Positions 1-8,829 of a stretch of 63,625 nt of DNA are shown piece after piece. The stretch comes from Arcticibacter svalbardensis MN12-7 (GTDB lineage: Bacteria; Bacteroidota; Bacteroidia; Sphingobacteriales; Sphingobacteriaceae). A program made the translations under genes and the position numbers. The stretch spans positions 1 to 63,625 of the forward strand of contig NZ_AQPN01000044.1 of the NCBI RefSeq assembly GCF_000403135.1, in the 5' to 3' direction. The notes under the pieces were generated by a model. That model was not told the DNA's origin, ran no database searches, and was given only the letters and a program-made list of their open reading frames with translations. Every line of letters begins with the position of its first letter. Within the stretch, counting starts at the first letter, position 1.

Positions 1-1
1 C

Positions 2-1108
2 AATTCCCATGGTCCCTTTCATGGATTGCCACGCACTGCCGGATGGGGATATCCGGAACCGTATACCAGGGATTTGATGCTCTCTATTTTGGGTATTGCC
101 ACTTCTGGAAGTCAGCCGCTCATGGATAGCATGCGCAAGACATTGAAAGTACTGGCAAAAAACCAAACAGAAAAGGGTCATATAACATCGTTGGTGCATG
201 ACCGTGAAGATCGGGGGGCCAGTGATACCACACCTTTGTTTTTATTGGCTATTGGGATCTTCAGAAAGGTTACCGGAGAGCAGGACTTTTTGGAAGAATC
301 AGTTCAGCGTGCAATGACATGGATGGAATACCAGAGTCCTTCGGATCGTTTTTTGGTTGCGCAATTGCCTACCAGCGACTGGCGCGATGAACAATGGGTG
401 TTAGGGTATGGTTTATATGTAAATACACTGGTATATAGTTATCTGCGGATGTTTGGAAATCATGATCGTGCAGATAGGGTGAGGCATGACATGAAGCGTT
501 TTACTATTTCTAGTAGTACACAAAAACACCATGCCTTGGAAGGTTTTGTAGTGAAACATAAACCTTATTTTGCATTCTGGGCATATAAGGTGTACAATAG
601 TGAAAGCTTTGATCTGTTGGGTAATAGTATTGCGATCTTATCGGGACTGGCACCGGTTACCCGTGCAAATGAAATGATTACATGGATAGAGGAGGAATGC
701 GCCGCAATGAAGAAAAGCGGTGATCTTGCTGTTGATTTACCACCAAATTTCTTTCCTTTTACCCATCCTGAAGATCCGGATTGGATGCCGAGATATGAAG
801 AGTTTAATAAACCCGGTGATTACCATAACGGTGGGATCTGGCCATTTATTGAGGGGTTTTATATCAGTGCTTTAGTAGCAGCCGGCAGGTTGGATCTTGC
901 CCGTAAAAAATTATTTGTGCTTACTGATTTAATCACTCTTTCTCAGAATGAAGATCTTGAGTTCGGTTTTAATGAATGGCACAAGGCTCAGGATGGGACA
1001 ACACATGGGCAGGATTGGCAAACTTGGTCTGCTGCACTTTATTTGTATGCTGTAAAGTGTGTGGAAGATGGAAAAACGCCTTTCTTTGATGAAATGAGGA
1101 CGCATTAA
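2..1108 (+). CDS. Glycoside hydrolase with an (alpha/alpha)6 barrel, GH100/glycogen-debranching-like, 5' partial
   Basis: The frame is open to the first base of the window, so the true start lies upstream; the TTG at 26 is only an internal codon. The fragment is all-helical with conserved aromatic/acidic motifs: YPEPYTRD near residue 17, SDWRDEQWVLGYG about a third in, YHNGGIWPF near residue 280 and GQDWQTWSAA near the C-terminus. This pattern fits six-hairpin glycosidases such as neutral invertases (GH100) and amylo-alpha-1,6-glucosidases. The exact substrate cannot be read from the fragment, and no signal peptide can be judged. It is followed by a terminator at about 1151. The fold class is fairly sure, the family less so. 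Confidence 0.6.
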   Translation, partial: NSHGPFHGLPRTAGWGYPEPYTRDLMLSILGIATSGSQPLMDSMRKTLKVLAKNQTEKGHITSLVHDREDRGASDTTPLFLLAIGIFRKVTGEQDFLEESVQRAMTWMEYQSPSDRFLVAQLPTSDWRDEQWVLGYGLYVNTLVYSYLRMFGNHDRADRVRHDMKRFTISSSTQKHHALEGFVVKHKPYFAFWAYKVYNSESFDLLGNSIAILSGLAPVTRANEMITWIEEECAAMKKSGDLAVDLPPNFFPFTHPEDPDWMPRYEEFNKPGDYHNGGIWPFIEGFYISALVAAGRLDLARKKLFVLTDLITLSQNEDLEFGFNEWHKAQDGTTHGQDWQTWSAALYLYAVKCVEDGKTPFFDEMRTH

Positions 1109-1150
1109 AGAGGGTAATTCCTGTTCATTTCAAGTTTTTTTAAATAAAAG

Positions 1151-1187
1151 AACCGCTTCATATTCGATTTATGAGCGGTTTTTTTTA
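1151..1187 (+). terminator. Intrinsic terminator of the glycoside hydrolase gene
   Basis: Inverted repeat ACCGCTTCATA / TATGAGCGGT with one bulged T, followed by a run of eight T. It lies 42 bases after the hydrolase stop codon. Confidence 0.8.
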
Positions 1188-1233
1188 TTAAATTTAAGAA
1201 GATGATTTACGATTAGATTTCAAATACTAATAC

Positions 1234-1770
1234 ATGAATATATGGCAACAGTTTCATTTTTTGGTGCTTTCTTTAGTTGGCCAAACGTCTGGGCCATCTG
1301 ACTATTTGATTACATTTTTCCCAGGTACTTTAATTCTCGGAATAGGGATGGGATTTACAGTTGCACCTTTAACTACAACATTAATGGTCTCTGCTGGTGA
1401 TCAGTTTTCAGGAATAGCGTCGGGCATAAATAATGCGCTACTTCGGATCTCTGGGGTGTTAACAAACGGTGTTTTGGGAGCATTGGCTGTGGTTTTCTTT
1501 TTTGGGGTGCTTGAATCTCAATTGATAAATTTGCCAATTGTACCAGCTCAAAAGCAGACTGTGATGGCACAGGCTGTTAATTTAGGTAATGCGAGGGTCC
1601 CTTCCTGCATCAGTTTAAAAGTTTCAGGAAAAGTCTCCAAAGTATATCAAAAAAGTTTTATTACAGTTTACCGCAAGATGATGTTGATTTCTGCATTTCT
1701 ATGCTTTCTGGGCATTGTGTGTACGTTTTTCTTGATCAAGAAAAATGTACAATCGCAGGAAATAAACTAA
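1234..1770 (+). pseudogene. Truncated DHA2-type MFS efflux permease (C-terminal remnant)
   Basis: The 178 residues match only the last third of a 14-helix DHA2 drug:H+ antiporter: the GMGFTVAPLTTTLM and GIASGINNALLRISG segments are typical of its late helices, and a final helix ends in a basic tail. Full-length members have about 450-500 residues. A stop codon lies in frame two codons before the ATG, and no other part of the permease is visible upstream. This is therefore a 5'-deleted remnant, not a working transporter. It sits between a terminated hydrolase gene and an unusual 508-residue gene, which suggests past rearrangement here. Confidence 0.75.
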
Positions 1771-1829
1771 AGGTGTTATATAAATGGAATGTTAATATAT
1801 TTATTTTATTGCCTTGTTTGAACGTAAGT

Positions 1830-3356
1830 CTAAATTTCGTACGATGATTTCCTACTAATCTCGACCACAAAATCTTTAATCACTTCCCGTCCGCTATTCC
1901 ATCTCTTTAACTTGTTGACCTGTTTAATCTCTGTGCGGTCTTTAATTTTACGATCAGGTTGATAATAATCGTGCATAGTTTCTTTCATAGCGCTATGGAT
2001 GTCCTGTACGCTCGCTTCTAGTAAAAGCTTCGGGTCATTTTTCACCAGCATTGCCAATGCATCTGTCATGCTGGCCACGTAGTATGGACAGTCCCAATCA
2101 TGCCGGTAAGGTTCATCACCTTTGATATTTACTTTTTGCAAAGGATGTGAAAGATCCTCTATTATTTCCACTATGGCATCGCCAAATACATTCGAATATT
2201 CCGCAATAAAATGATTCCACCAACGCGGATGCTGAGGCAGTTCTTTGAGAAGGGTATCGCAGACCATTACGCGCTTGGGAAAGTAGGGATTCACAGGATC
2301 CATGATCACAAGAGAAGCCCCAAAATGCCCTTCCTTCAGCGAATGTCTACTGTAGATTACAAAGTATTGCAGCTGGGTTTCACCTGTGGAATGTGTTTCC
2401 ACAGTCAGCTCTTTAATTTCCTGTAAGCGATCTTCTAGAAATCCGCGTTTGACTAACACATGTAAATTACCTGCTGACTTTGCCGTGCAGCGCTTACTAT
2501 TTTCGTCAAATACATTCCCATTTGCAGGACGGCTGATGAAATGATTTCCGCTGTTGTAACGAATTTGTTCTGATCCAATGGGGTAGGTGCTGATAGCAGC
2601 GGTATCGCCTGCTTCTGTCTGCTTGTTGGGATGATCAGAACGGAATGGAATATGCATTTGTTCACTATCCATCCGGCGGGCAAGATTATAGATCCGCTGC
2701 TCTGTGGGAGCCAATAAGGGATCTCCGCTAATTGGATCAAAATATACCCCTATTGCGCGTCGCCCTAAATGGCAGGCTATGATACGATTTTTCAACAATT
2801 GCTGCACCGGATGTTGTGTGTTTAGAAAAAAATCGCGTAAAGCGTCATTTGCGATGTATTCATCCAATGACTGATCAAAACGAAGCAGCGTATTGTCCTC
2901 ATGGCTCTGGACCCACTTACATAAAAAATTGTATACTTCCCTATCGAAACATTGATTGGAAGTTTCTGCGATCTCTTTAGGACAGGTCATTGTTTCTTGA
3001 AATTCCTTTGAGTGCAAATTATAGTCTATGATGTAGGGATCAGCTTTATACTCTGGCAATAGGCTGTTTGAATGAATTCTATTATAATCAAGCTCTTTCG
3101 TTCGTATTTTGGCTAGTGGTGTACGTGTACCGTTCAACTCAGCAGTTTCGTTTACGTTATCATCGTTAATGGGGATTAGATCAACTTTGCCTTTAACCGC
3201 TTCAGGAACAATGTCGGAAGCTTTTTCACCTTCCTTTAAGTCATGAATACTGAGCGGATGTTTGCTATTATGAAATGTACGACCTATCATTTTAAAGATC
3301 GGTTTGTTTTGTCTGACGAACGGAATAATTATAAACAAGATACGAGTACAATCCAT
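1830..3356 (-). CDS. Uncharacterised protein with a C-terminal clan CE (Ulp1/YopJ-like) cysteine-protease pattern
   Basis: I do not recognise this 508-residue protein as a named family. Residues 1-300 show no clear motif. The C-terminal part contains GHFGASLVIMDP (His344), a strand ending VMVCDTLL (Asp367) and RHDWDCPYYVASM (Cys423), followed by a helix. That order and spacing resemble the His-Asp/Glu-Cys triad of Ulp1/SENP peptidases and YopJ-like acetyltransferases. The oxyanion-hole Gln that usually lies about six residues before the Cys is not evident. The first 22 residues are short and hydrophobic; Met23 is an alternative start. No signal peptide is clear. Its neighbours are a transporter remnant and tRNA-Ala. 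The gene call is firm; the enzymatic assignment is an inference. Confidence 0.55.
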   Translation of the reverse strand: MDCTRILFIIIPFVRQNKPIFKMIGRTFHNSKHPLSIHDLKEGEKASDIVPEAVKGKVDLIPINDDNVNETAELNGTRTPLAKIRTKELDYNRIHSNSLLPEYKADPYIIDYNLHSKEFQETMTCPKEIAETSNQCFDREVYNFLCKWVQSHEDNTLLRFDQSLDEYIANDALRDFFLNTQHPVQQLLKNRIIACHLGRRAIGVYFDPISGDPLLAPTEQRIYNLARRMDSEQMHIPFRSDHPNKQTEAGDTAAISTYPIGSEQIRYNSGNHFISRPANGNVFDENSKRCTAKSAGNLHVLVKRGFLEDRLQEIKELTVETHSTGETQLQYFVIYSRHSLKEGHFGASLVIMDPVNPYFPKRVMVCDTLLKELPQHPRWWNHFIAEYSNVFGDAIVEIIEDLSHPLQKVNIKGDEPYRHDWDCPYYVASMTDALAMLVKNDPKLLLEASVQDIHSAMKETMHDYYQPDRKIKDRTEIKQVNKLKRWNSGREVIKDFVVEISRKSSYEI

Positions 3357-3829
3357 ATTTCTTTGTTTGGTAGATAACTAAGAAAAACACTAAATGATTT
3401 TGCCAAACACCTTAATTACTTCCCAAATAGTAATTATTTTACGGCTCCTTTACAAGTTCACAAACGTCATATACTGAGGTCTTATTGTCTTTAATTTTAA
3501 TTAAAAATCTGTTGCTTAAATTTTGCTGAATCACGAACTTCACTGGGAATTATTTAGCTTATTTTTATTAAAGTGGAGTAAAAAATTATCAAACCCATTT
3601 GCATTGATTAGAATGTACCTCCCAGTTTTTGATAAAGAATTTAATTCAAAGTGCGGGGTTTTCAACATCAATCAGAGAAACCCAATATCGGATGTTTTAA
3701 ACCATTTTATTTCATTTTTCGACCGATAGAAAGGAAACAAGACCTTTAATATTAATTATACTGTTATACAATCAAGAAGGTTACTATCCACAAACCAGTA
3801 CTTTTCATAGATTATGTTTATGCCGACAT
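3357..3829. other. AT-rich intergenic stretch without a recognised gene
   Basis: About 470 bases between the 508-residue protein and the tRNA-Ala terminator. A 68-codon open frame on the plus strand (3523-3729) has no recognisable similarity or promoter. I see no RNA gene or repeat here. It must hold the promoter of the minus-strand gene, but no convincing TAnnTTTG box is visible. Confidence 0.5.
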
Positions 3830-3860
3830 TAAAAAAGCCCTCTAATCTATGTAGAAGGCC
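3830..3860 (-). terminator. Terminator of tRNA-Ala
   Basis: Read on the minus strand, GGCCTTCTA and TAGAGGGCT form a hairpin with one wobble pair, followed by six T. It starts about 15 bases after the tRNA 3' end. Confidence 0.75.
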
Positions 3861-3875
3861 ATTTTATATTTTAAG

Positions 3876-3952
3876 TGGTGGAGAATATCGGAGTCGAACC
3901 GATGACCTCTTGCATGCCATGCAAACGCTCTAGCCAGCTGAGCTAATCCCCC
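3876..3952 (-). tRNA. tRNA-Ala (anticodon GGC)
   Basis: The minus strand folds as a complete cloverleaf. The acceptor arm GGGGGAT pairs with ATTCTCC (two G-U pairs), the D arm is GCTC/GAGC, and the anticodon stem TTTGC/GCAAG carries loop ATGGCAT with anticodon GGC. The T loop is TTCGACT, and the 3' CCA is encoded. GGC reads GCC and GCU alanine codons. Confidence 0.95.
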
Positions 3953-3963
3953 ATATTGGGCTG

Positions 3964-3993
3964 CAAATATAGAATATTAATGCAATTTTCCAA
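3964..3993 (-). promoter_or_regulatory. Bacteroidota-type promoter of tRNA-Ala
   Basis: On the minus strand a TTG (3991-3993) is followed after exactly 19 bases by TATATTTG (3964-3971), a perfect TAnnTTTG -7 box. The box ends 11 bases before the tRNA 5' end. This is the best-formed example of the Bacteroidota -33/-7 consensus in the window. Confidence 0.75.
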
Positions 3994-4089
3994 TATAAAC
4001 GATAAATATAATTCGAAACATTTTACTAATCACCTCAACTAAAAACAATATCCTATGTGTATAGAGTTTTAAATCATTACTCTTCCTCT

Positions 4090-5307
4090 TTACTCATATC
4101 GCAACGCTTCTATCGGATCAAGCAACGATGCCTTTTGAGCTGGATAATACCCAAAAAACACGCCAGTAAACGCACAAACAATAAACGACAAAATTATAGA
4201 AGACTCAGATATAACAGTCGGCCAGTTCAACACAGAGGCAACGATGAGAGATGAGGATACCCCCAAAACTACGCCTATAACTCCTCCTGTAATACTAATC
4301 AGAATCGCTTCTATAAGAAACTGCATGAGTATATCTACACCTCTTGCTCCAATAGACATTCTAAGACCTATTTCACGGGTTCTCTCAGTGACGGATACAT
4401 ACATGATGTTCATAATCCCTATACCTCCAATAACAAGAGAGATGCCAGCTACTGCAGTAAGCAGGGTAGTCATCATACCGGTTGTAGAACTCAGCATTTT
4501 AATAAGTTCAGCCATGGTTCTGATCGTAAAGTCATCGTCCTGATCTGCGCGGATTTTATGTGTCTCGCGTAAAATAGTTTTAATTTCATCCGTTGCTTTA
4601 TCTGTTTCTGCTTCTGATGTGGCTGATGCATAGATGTCCTGAATATAGGTAGTCGCAAGAATTCGCTTCATTACCGTGGTATAGGGTGCAATGATGATGT
4701 CATCCTGATCCTGTCCAAAGTTGCTTTGTCCCTTTGATACCAGGATGCCAATCACCTGTAAGGGGATCTTCTTAAAACGAATGATTTTTCCGATAGGATC
4801 CTCTCCCTTTGCAAAAAGATTATCGACCACCGTTTGTCCTAGTAAACAAACTTTCGCTGATGACCGCACATCGTTTTCTGAGAATACAATTCCATCTTTC
4901 AGGCTGAGCTTTCTAATTTCCAGATATTCCGGACTGGCGCCCTGAATGGTAGTGGACCAGTTTAAAGCGCCCTTGATTACCTGACCATTAGAAGAGGCCA
5001 GGGGAGAGATCGTGGTTATATAGTTGGCATCTTTTTTCAACGCTTTAACATCAGCTAATGTAAGACTGTGAATATTAGAGCCTGCCATTTGTACTCCAGG
5101 GGTATTGCTGCTGGGCATGATGGTAATCATATTGGAACCCATGCTTGAAATTGAAGTTTGAATACTTTGCTTGGAACCTTCTCCAATAGACATCATCGTA
5201 ATAACTGATGCTACCCCAATGATAATGCCGAGCATGGTTAAAAAAGCACGGAGTTTATTTCGATGCAAAGCCCGCCAGGCAAGTCGTATAAGATTAACTA
5301 AATTCAT
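4090..5307 (-). CDS. ABC transporter permease, MacB/FtsX type
   Basis: This 405-residue inner-membrane protein has the MacB layout without a fused ATPase: one N-terminal helix (about residues 18-40, after RALHRNKLRAFLT), a long periplasmic domain, and three C-terminal helices (about 280-400). The cytoplasmic loop ERTREIGLRMSIGA couples to the ATPase in this family. It is the last of four genes in an efflux operon (channel, adaptor, ATPase, permease) and starts 9 bases after the ATPase. By family it would transmit ATP-driven motion to the adaptor/channel stack in a type VII ABC (mechanotransmission) system. The substrate, whether macrolide, peptide, lipid or siderophore, cannot be read from the sequence. 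Confidence 0.9.
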   Translation of the reverse strand: MNLVNLIRLAWRALHRNKLRAFLTMLGIIIGVASVITMMSIGEGSKQSIQTSISSMGSNMITIMPSSNTPGVQMAGSNIHSLTLADVKALKKDANYITTISPLASSNGQVIKGALNWSTTIQGASPEYLEIRKLSLKDGIVFSENDVRSSAKVCLLGQTVVDNLFAKGEDPIGKIIRFKKIPLQVIGILVSKGQSNFGQDQDDIIIAPYTTVMKRILATTYIQDIYASATSEAETDKATDEIKTILRETHKIRADQDDDFTIRTMAELIKMLSSTTGMMTTLLTAVAGISLVIGGIGIMNIMYVSVTERTREIGLRMSIGARGVDILMQFLIEAILISITGGVIGVVLGVSSSLIVASVLNWPTVISESSIILSFIVCAFTGVFFGYYPAQKASLLDPIEALRYE

Positions 5308-5316
5308 GTTCTTTGT

Positions 5317-6066
5317 TTAATAATCATCTGTTTCTGGAAACGTAGCAAGAGCTTCACGAGCTGAACGGGGATTTGAATTAATGGTATCCCGCTGCAATCG
5401 CCCATCTCGTAGGGTAATCGTTCTACTGCTAAAGGCAGCAATGTCAGGCTCGTGCGTAACAAATACAATTGTTTTGCCATCTTTCTGGTTGAGTTCCTGC
5501 ATCAGAGACATAATTTCATAAGAGGTACGCGTATCCAGATTACCGGTGGCCTCATCAGCAAGGATCATTACGGGTTCATTTACCAGAGCTCTTGCAATAG
5601 CAACACGTTGCTGTTGTCCCCCTGAAAGTTGGTTGGGGGTATGATCCATCCTGTCGGCTAGTTTTACTGATTCCAGTGCATGTAAAGCTCTTTCTCTTCT
5701 TTCTTTGGCCCCAATTGTGTTATTATATAAAAGAGGAAGTTCTACATTTTCTAATGCCGAAGTACGGGGTAATAGGTTGTAAGCCTGGAACACAAAACCT
5801 ATCTTGGTGTTTCTAAACCGTGCCAGTTCGTCTTTTGAAAGTGTGGTGATGTCCACACCGTCTAACTTGTAGATGCCGTCAGTGGGTTTATCCAGACAAC
5901 CAAGTATATTTAGCATGGTGGTTTTCCCTGATCCACTGCTCCCCATGATGGTCAGGAACTCTCCTGTGCTCACATCAAAGGTGATTCCTTTGAGTGCACG
6001 TACGGTCTCTGTTCCCATCTTGAACTCGCGTTTCAGATCATATATATCTAATATTTTCGTGTCCAT
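5317..6066 (-). CDS. ABC transporter ATP-binding protein, MacB/LolD type
   Basis: A 249-residue ATPase with Walker [10 protein letters not shown] at residues 42-50, Q-loop VFQAYNLL, signature LSGGQQQR, Walker [13 protein letters not shown] and switch VTHEPD. The [10 protein letters not shown] sequence is typical of the LolD/MacB/FtsE subgroup. A short C-terminal tail of about 25 residues follows the core. Its start codon overlaps the stop of the adaptor gene by one base, so the two are translationally coupled. It should energise the permease encoded next to it. Confidence 0.93.
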   Translation of the reverse strand: MDTKILDIYDLKREFKMGTETVRALKGITFDVSTGEFLTIMGSSGSGKTTMLNILGCLDKPTDGIYKLDGVDITTLSKDELARFRNTKIGFVFQAYNLLPRTSALENVELPLLYNNTIGAKERRERALHALESVKLADRMDHTPNQLSGGQQQRVAIARALVNEPVMILADEATGNLDTRTSYEIMSLMQELNQKDGKTIVFVTHEPDIAAFSSRTITLRDGRLQRDTINSNPRSAREALATFPETDDY

Positions 6067-7247
6067 TATCTTTTTGGTCTTTGTGGTAAAAATGGACTTG
6101 AAGCTGCAGCTGTACCGGTGTTGGACGCTACAGTAGATGTTCCAATAATTACGTGGTCATTTGCGTCCAATCCAGTTAATACTTCCACCTGTGTATTGTT
6201 ATTAATGCCAGTGCGAATTTGTTTGCGGACAATAGTATTTCCATTTAGCACCCATATATACACCTGAGTTGCATCTTTTGACTTGCTGGTATTTTCACCT
6301 CCCTGCTCTATGGTGTATTTCTTTGAAAGTGTAGAATCGGGACTATATTTCAAAGCTTTTGCAGGAATTAACAGCGCTTTATTCACTTCTTTTGTATAAA
6401 TAGTGATGCTGGCAGTCATGCCTGGTTTTAGCTTCAGTGCGTCATTCGGTGCATCTAAAATGGTGGTATAAGTGACTACATTCGAAGTCGTAGTAGGGCG
6501 TAAGCGAATACTTTTCACGGTTCCTTTAAACACGTCGTTCAGATAAGCGTCTACCGTAAATGTGGTACGCTGACCATTAGAAACATCGCCAATATCGGCT
6601 TCATCTACTGCTGCCTCTACCTGCATTTTGGTGATGTCTTTAGCAATGGAGAACAGGGTAGGCGTATTGAAACTTGCTGCCACAGTTTGACCGGGACTCA
6701 CGCTTCTACTTAATATTACGCCATCCACCGGAGAGTAGATCCTGGTAAAGGAAACGTTTCTTTCCGCAGAATACAACTGCGCTTTTATACTGTTTACAGC
6801 GGCTTTAGATGTGTTATAGGTGTTAAGTGCAATTTCATATTCGGCACGACTCACTGATCCTGTTTTATACAATTGATCCTGACGGTTGAAATTGCTCTTT
6901 TGATAGATCGCATTACTTTCTGCTTCAGCTAGGTTTGCTTTGACCTGATCAACAGTGGCCTGAAGGAGTGATTTATCCAGCACAGCGAGAAGCTGTCCTT
7001 TTTTAACTTTGGAATTGAAATCCACATAAACTTCTTCTATGGTGGCTGAAATCCGGCTTCCCACTGTTGTCGTATCGACAGGTTGTACAGTACCAGTAGC
7101 AGTAACGGTTTCGGAAATGTATCCAATTTTGGGTTTCTCTGTTTCTAACTGTACCCCATCCTGTTTCTTGTTAAAGAACAGAAAAAAGAGGGCCAGTGCT
7201 ATAGCAGCTATTACGGCAATGCTGATGATTATTTTATTTCGCTTCAT
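6066..7247 (-). CDS. Periplasmic adaptor (membrane fusion protein), MacA/HlyD family
   Basis: 393 residues: an N-terminal membrane anchor (residues about 6-24), a split lipoyl domain (VKKGQLLAVLD before, GVILSRSVSPGQTV after), an alpha-helical hairpin (about 100-165) and a beta-barrel/membrane-proximal domain. The end is rich in Ser and Ala (NTGTAAASS). It bridges the inner-membrane MacB-type transporter and the TolC-like channel. It lies 18 bases after the channel gene and overlaps the ATPase gene by one base. Confidence 0.92.
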   Translation of the reverse strand: MKRNKIIISIAVIAAIALALFFLFFNKKQDGVQLETEKPKIGYISETVTATGTVQPVDTTTVGSRISATIEEVYVDFNSKVKKGQLLAVLDKSLLQATVDQVKANLAEAESNAIYQKSNFNRQDQLYKTGSVSRAEYEIALNTYNTSKAAVNSIKAQLYSAERNVSFTRIYSPVDGVILSRSVSPGQTVAASFNTPTLFSIAKDITKMQVEAAVDEADIGDVSNGQRTTFTVDAYLNDVFKGTVKSIRLRPTTTSNVVTYTTILDAPNDALKLKPGMTASITIYTKEVNKALLIPAKALKYSPDSTLSKKYTIEQGGENTSKSKDATQVYIWVLNGNTIVRKQIRTGINNNTQVEVLTGLDANDHVIIGTSTVASNTGTAAASSPFLPQRPKR

Positions 7248-7265
7248 TATATTATAGTTCTAATC

Positions 7266-8594
7266 TTATAAGTTGACTGGGATTCCTAAATAGAAATTGT
7301 AAGTACTCGCGGAGAGGGCTGCATTGTATTTGGCCTGTACGTACGCTTGCTGTGCCTGAACAAATAGATTACGCTGTTGGTAAAAGTCAAACACATTGGC
7401 TGCTCCCAACCGAAGTTCTTCAGTGGCAATCCGATAGATTTCTTCATTATATTCATATTGCTTTTCTGCAGCATTGAATTGTCCCTGTGCGTTGAGCGCA
7501 CTGATATAATATTGCTCGATGTCTTGCGATAACAGCAATTTGGTATTCTTAAGGCTTAATTCAGCTTGATCAATTGCAATTTTGGCAAGCTCTGTATTTG
7601 TTTTGTTGGCCCGCTTGGTGAATATGGGTACAGACAGCGTCAGTCCAATTTGTTGATTGAAGTTATTATTAAACTGCGCTCCCGTGTAACTGTAAGAAGA
7701 ATTGCTTGCGTAGTTAGTACCTGTGCTACCTGAAAGACTTAGGGTAGGGAGGTAACCTGATTTTGCTTTATCTAAATCCAGCCTGGCAATTTGAACACCA
7801 TATTCGCTGTTTTTAATTTCCGGACGATTTTCAAGAGCAAACTTCCTTACTTCGTTTAGTGCAGGTATCAGCACCCTTGATTTGATCGTATCAGGAGAAG
7901 CGACTTCGAAAGCTGTTTCATGCGAAATCTGAAGTAGCTGTTTTAAACTTAGGACATCCTGTCTTTGTGCATTTTCAGCTGTGGTAAGGGTGTAGGTGTC
8001 GCTAGCTAACTGTGCTTCAAACTGAACCACATCCCGGCGGGCAATACTTCCTGCCGAAAATCGCTGCTGTGCTTGTATCAACTGTGCTTTTGAAGTCTTA
8101 ACCAAGTCATTCGAGTATATGATACTTTCTTTATCCAGCAAAATATTCAGGTAGGCTTGGGTAATCTGTATAACAAGCGTGTTTTCCTGTTCCTCTACGC
8201 TGAGGTCTGCTGATTTCACAGACAGTGATTTTTGCTTAATATCCGTCTTAAGATATCCCCCATTATAAACAATTAGAGCGGAATTTATACCGATGGATCC
8301 AGAGGAAGTAACACTACTACCTTGTCCATGATTTAAACTTTGTGATGCTGATCCATATAGATCCGGCAGTTGCGCTGCTTTTGAAAGTAGCAAAGCTTGT
8401 TCGGTAGTTTTCGTTCCTAGTTTTAGGGAAATGATCTGTATGTTGTTTTGTTTTGCATAAGCCAGACAGGTTTGTAAATTCCATATTGCGGGTTGTTTAA
8501 TCACCGTGGTGTCTTGTGCAAGGCTTATACCGCTATGAAAGACGATAAGCAGACTAAGTACTATTTTTATTAATTGCGACATATTCTTTATCAT
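7266..8594 (-). CDS. TolC-family outer-membrane efflux channel
   Basis: First gene of the efflux operon. The open frame reaches back to 8630, but the ATG at 8594 (or 8582) is preferred because it puts a normal signal peptide at the N-terminus: basic start, hydrophobic core ILSLLIVFHSGI-like, then SLAQ. Two outer-membrane efflux repeats follow, rich in long amphipathic helices and the DLDKAKSGYLP and RLGAANVFDFYQQR motifs typical of TolC/OprM proteins in Bacteroidota. The mature protein is about 420 residues, the normal size. The upstream region carries one of two identical sites shared with the divergent LytS/LytTR operon. Confidence 0.92.
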   Translation of the reverse strand: MIKNMSQLIKIVLSLLIVFHSGISLAQDTTVIKQPAIWNLQTCLAYAKQNNIQIISLKLGTKTTEQALLLSKAAQLPDLYGSASQSLNHGQGSSVTSSGSIGINSALIVYNGGYLKTDIKQKSLSVKSADLSVEEQENTLVIQITQAYLNILLDKESIIYSNDLVKTSKAQLIQAQQRFSAGSIARRDVVQFEAQLASDTYTLTTAENAQRQDVLSLKQLLQISHETAFEVASPDTIKSRVLIPALNEVRKFALENRPEIKNSEYGVQIARLDLDKAKSGYLPTLSLSGSTGTNYASNSSYSYTGAQFNNNFNQQIGLTLSVPIFTKRANKTNTELAKIAIDQAELSLKNTKLLLSQDIEQYYISALNAQGQFNAAEKQYEYNEEIYRIATEELRLGAANVFDFYQQRNLFVQAQQAYVQAKYNAALSASTYNFYLGIPVNL

Positions 8595-8670
8595 TCTTGA
8601 TTTGACAGAATCAAATAAAGGGCTATTCAAGGATTTAAAAAAATAGAATAGACTAGCCGAAAGAGAACAC

Positions 8671-8682
8671 CGACAGAAAGGC
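8671..8682 (-). promoter_or_regulatory. Candidate regulator-binding site facing the efflux operon
   Basis: Reads GCCTTTCTGTCG on the minus strand, about 77 bases before the tolC-type start codon. The identical sequence faces the kinase gene on the plus strand at 8760-8771. Similarity extends outwards: TTAG precedes and TGTT follows both copies, with small indels. A TATTTTTT-like -7 box follows about 25 bases later. A role as a LytTR or activator site is inferred. Confidence 0.5.
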
Positions 8683-8759
8683 TAAATAGAGCTTTTTTTG
8701 AGTAAAAGCTTAGTAACCTGTGTCTTTCAATCTGATTTTAGTTTAAATCGGCAAATTAG

Positions 8760-8771
8760 GCCTTTCTGTCG
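8760..8771 (+). promoter_or_regulatory. Candidate regulator-binding site facing the lytS-type kinase gene
   Basis: Reads GCCTTTCTGTCG on the plus strand, 58 bases before the kinase start codon, and is identical to the minus-strand site at 8671-8682. A -7-like TATACTTG lies at 8802-8809, placing the site near -45 relative to the expected transcript start. That is a usual position for an activator. The function is inferred from symmetry and context. Confidence 0.5.
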
Positions 8772-8829
8772 ATTGTTGATGGTCTTCTATTTTTTCCTCT
8801 TTATACTTGTATCAGATGAATTTTAAATT

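Noticed and set aside
3523-3729. 68-codon open frame on the plus strand in the gap before tRNA-Ala
   Set aside because: No recognisable motif, no promoter or terminator, and AT-rich composition typical of intergenic DNA here.
3876-3952. Direct repeat of the tRNA-Ala 3' end marking an integrated element
   Set aside because: I scanned the 3 kb beside the tRNA and saw no second copy of its 3' end.
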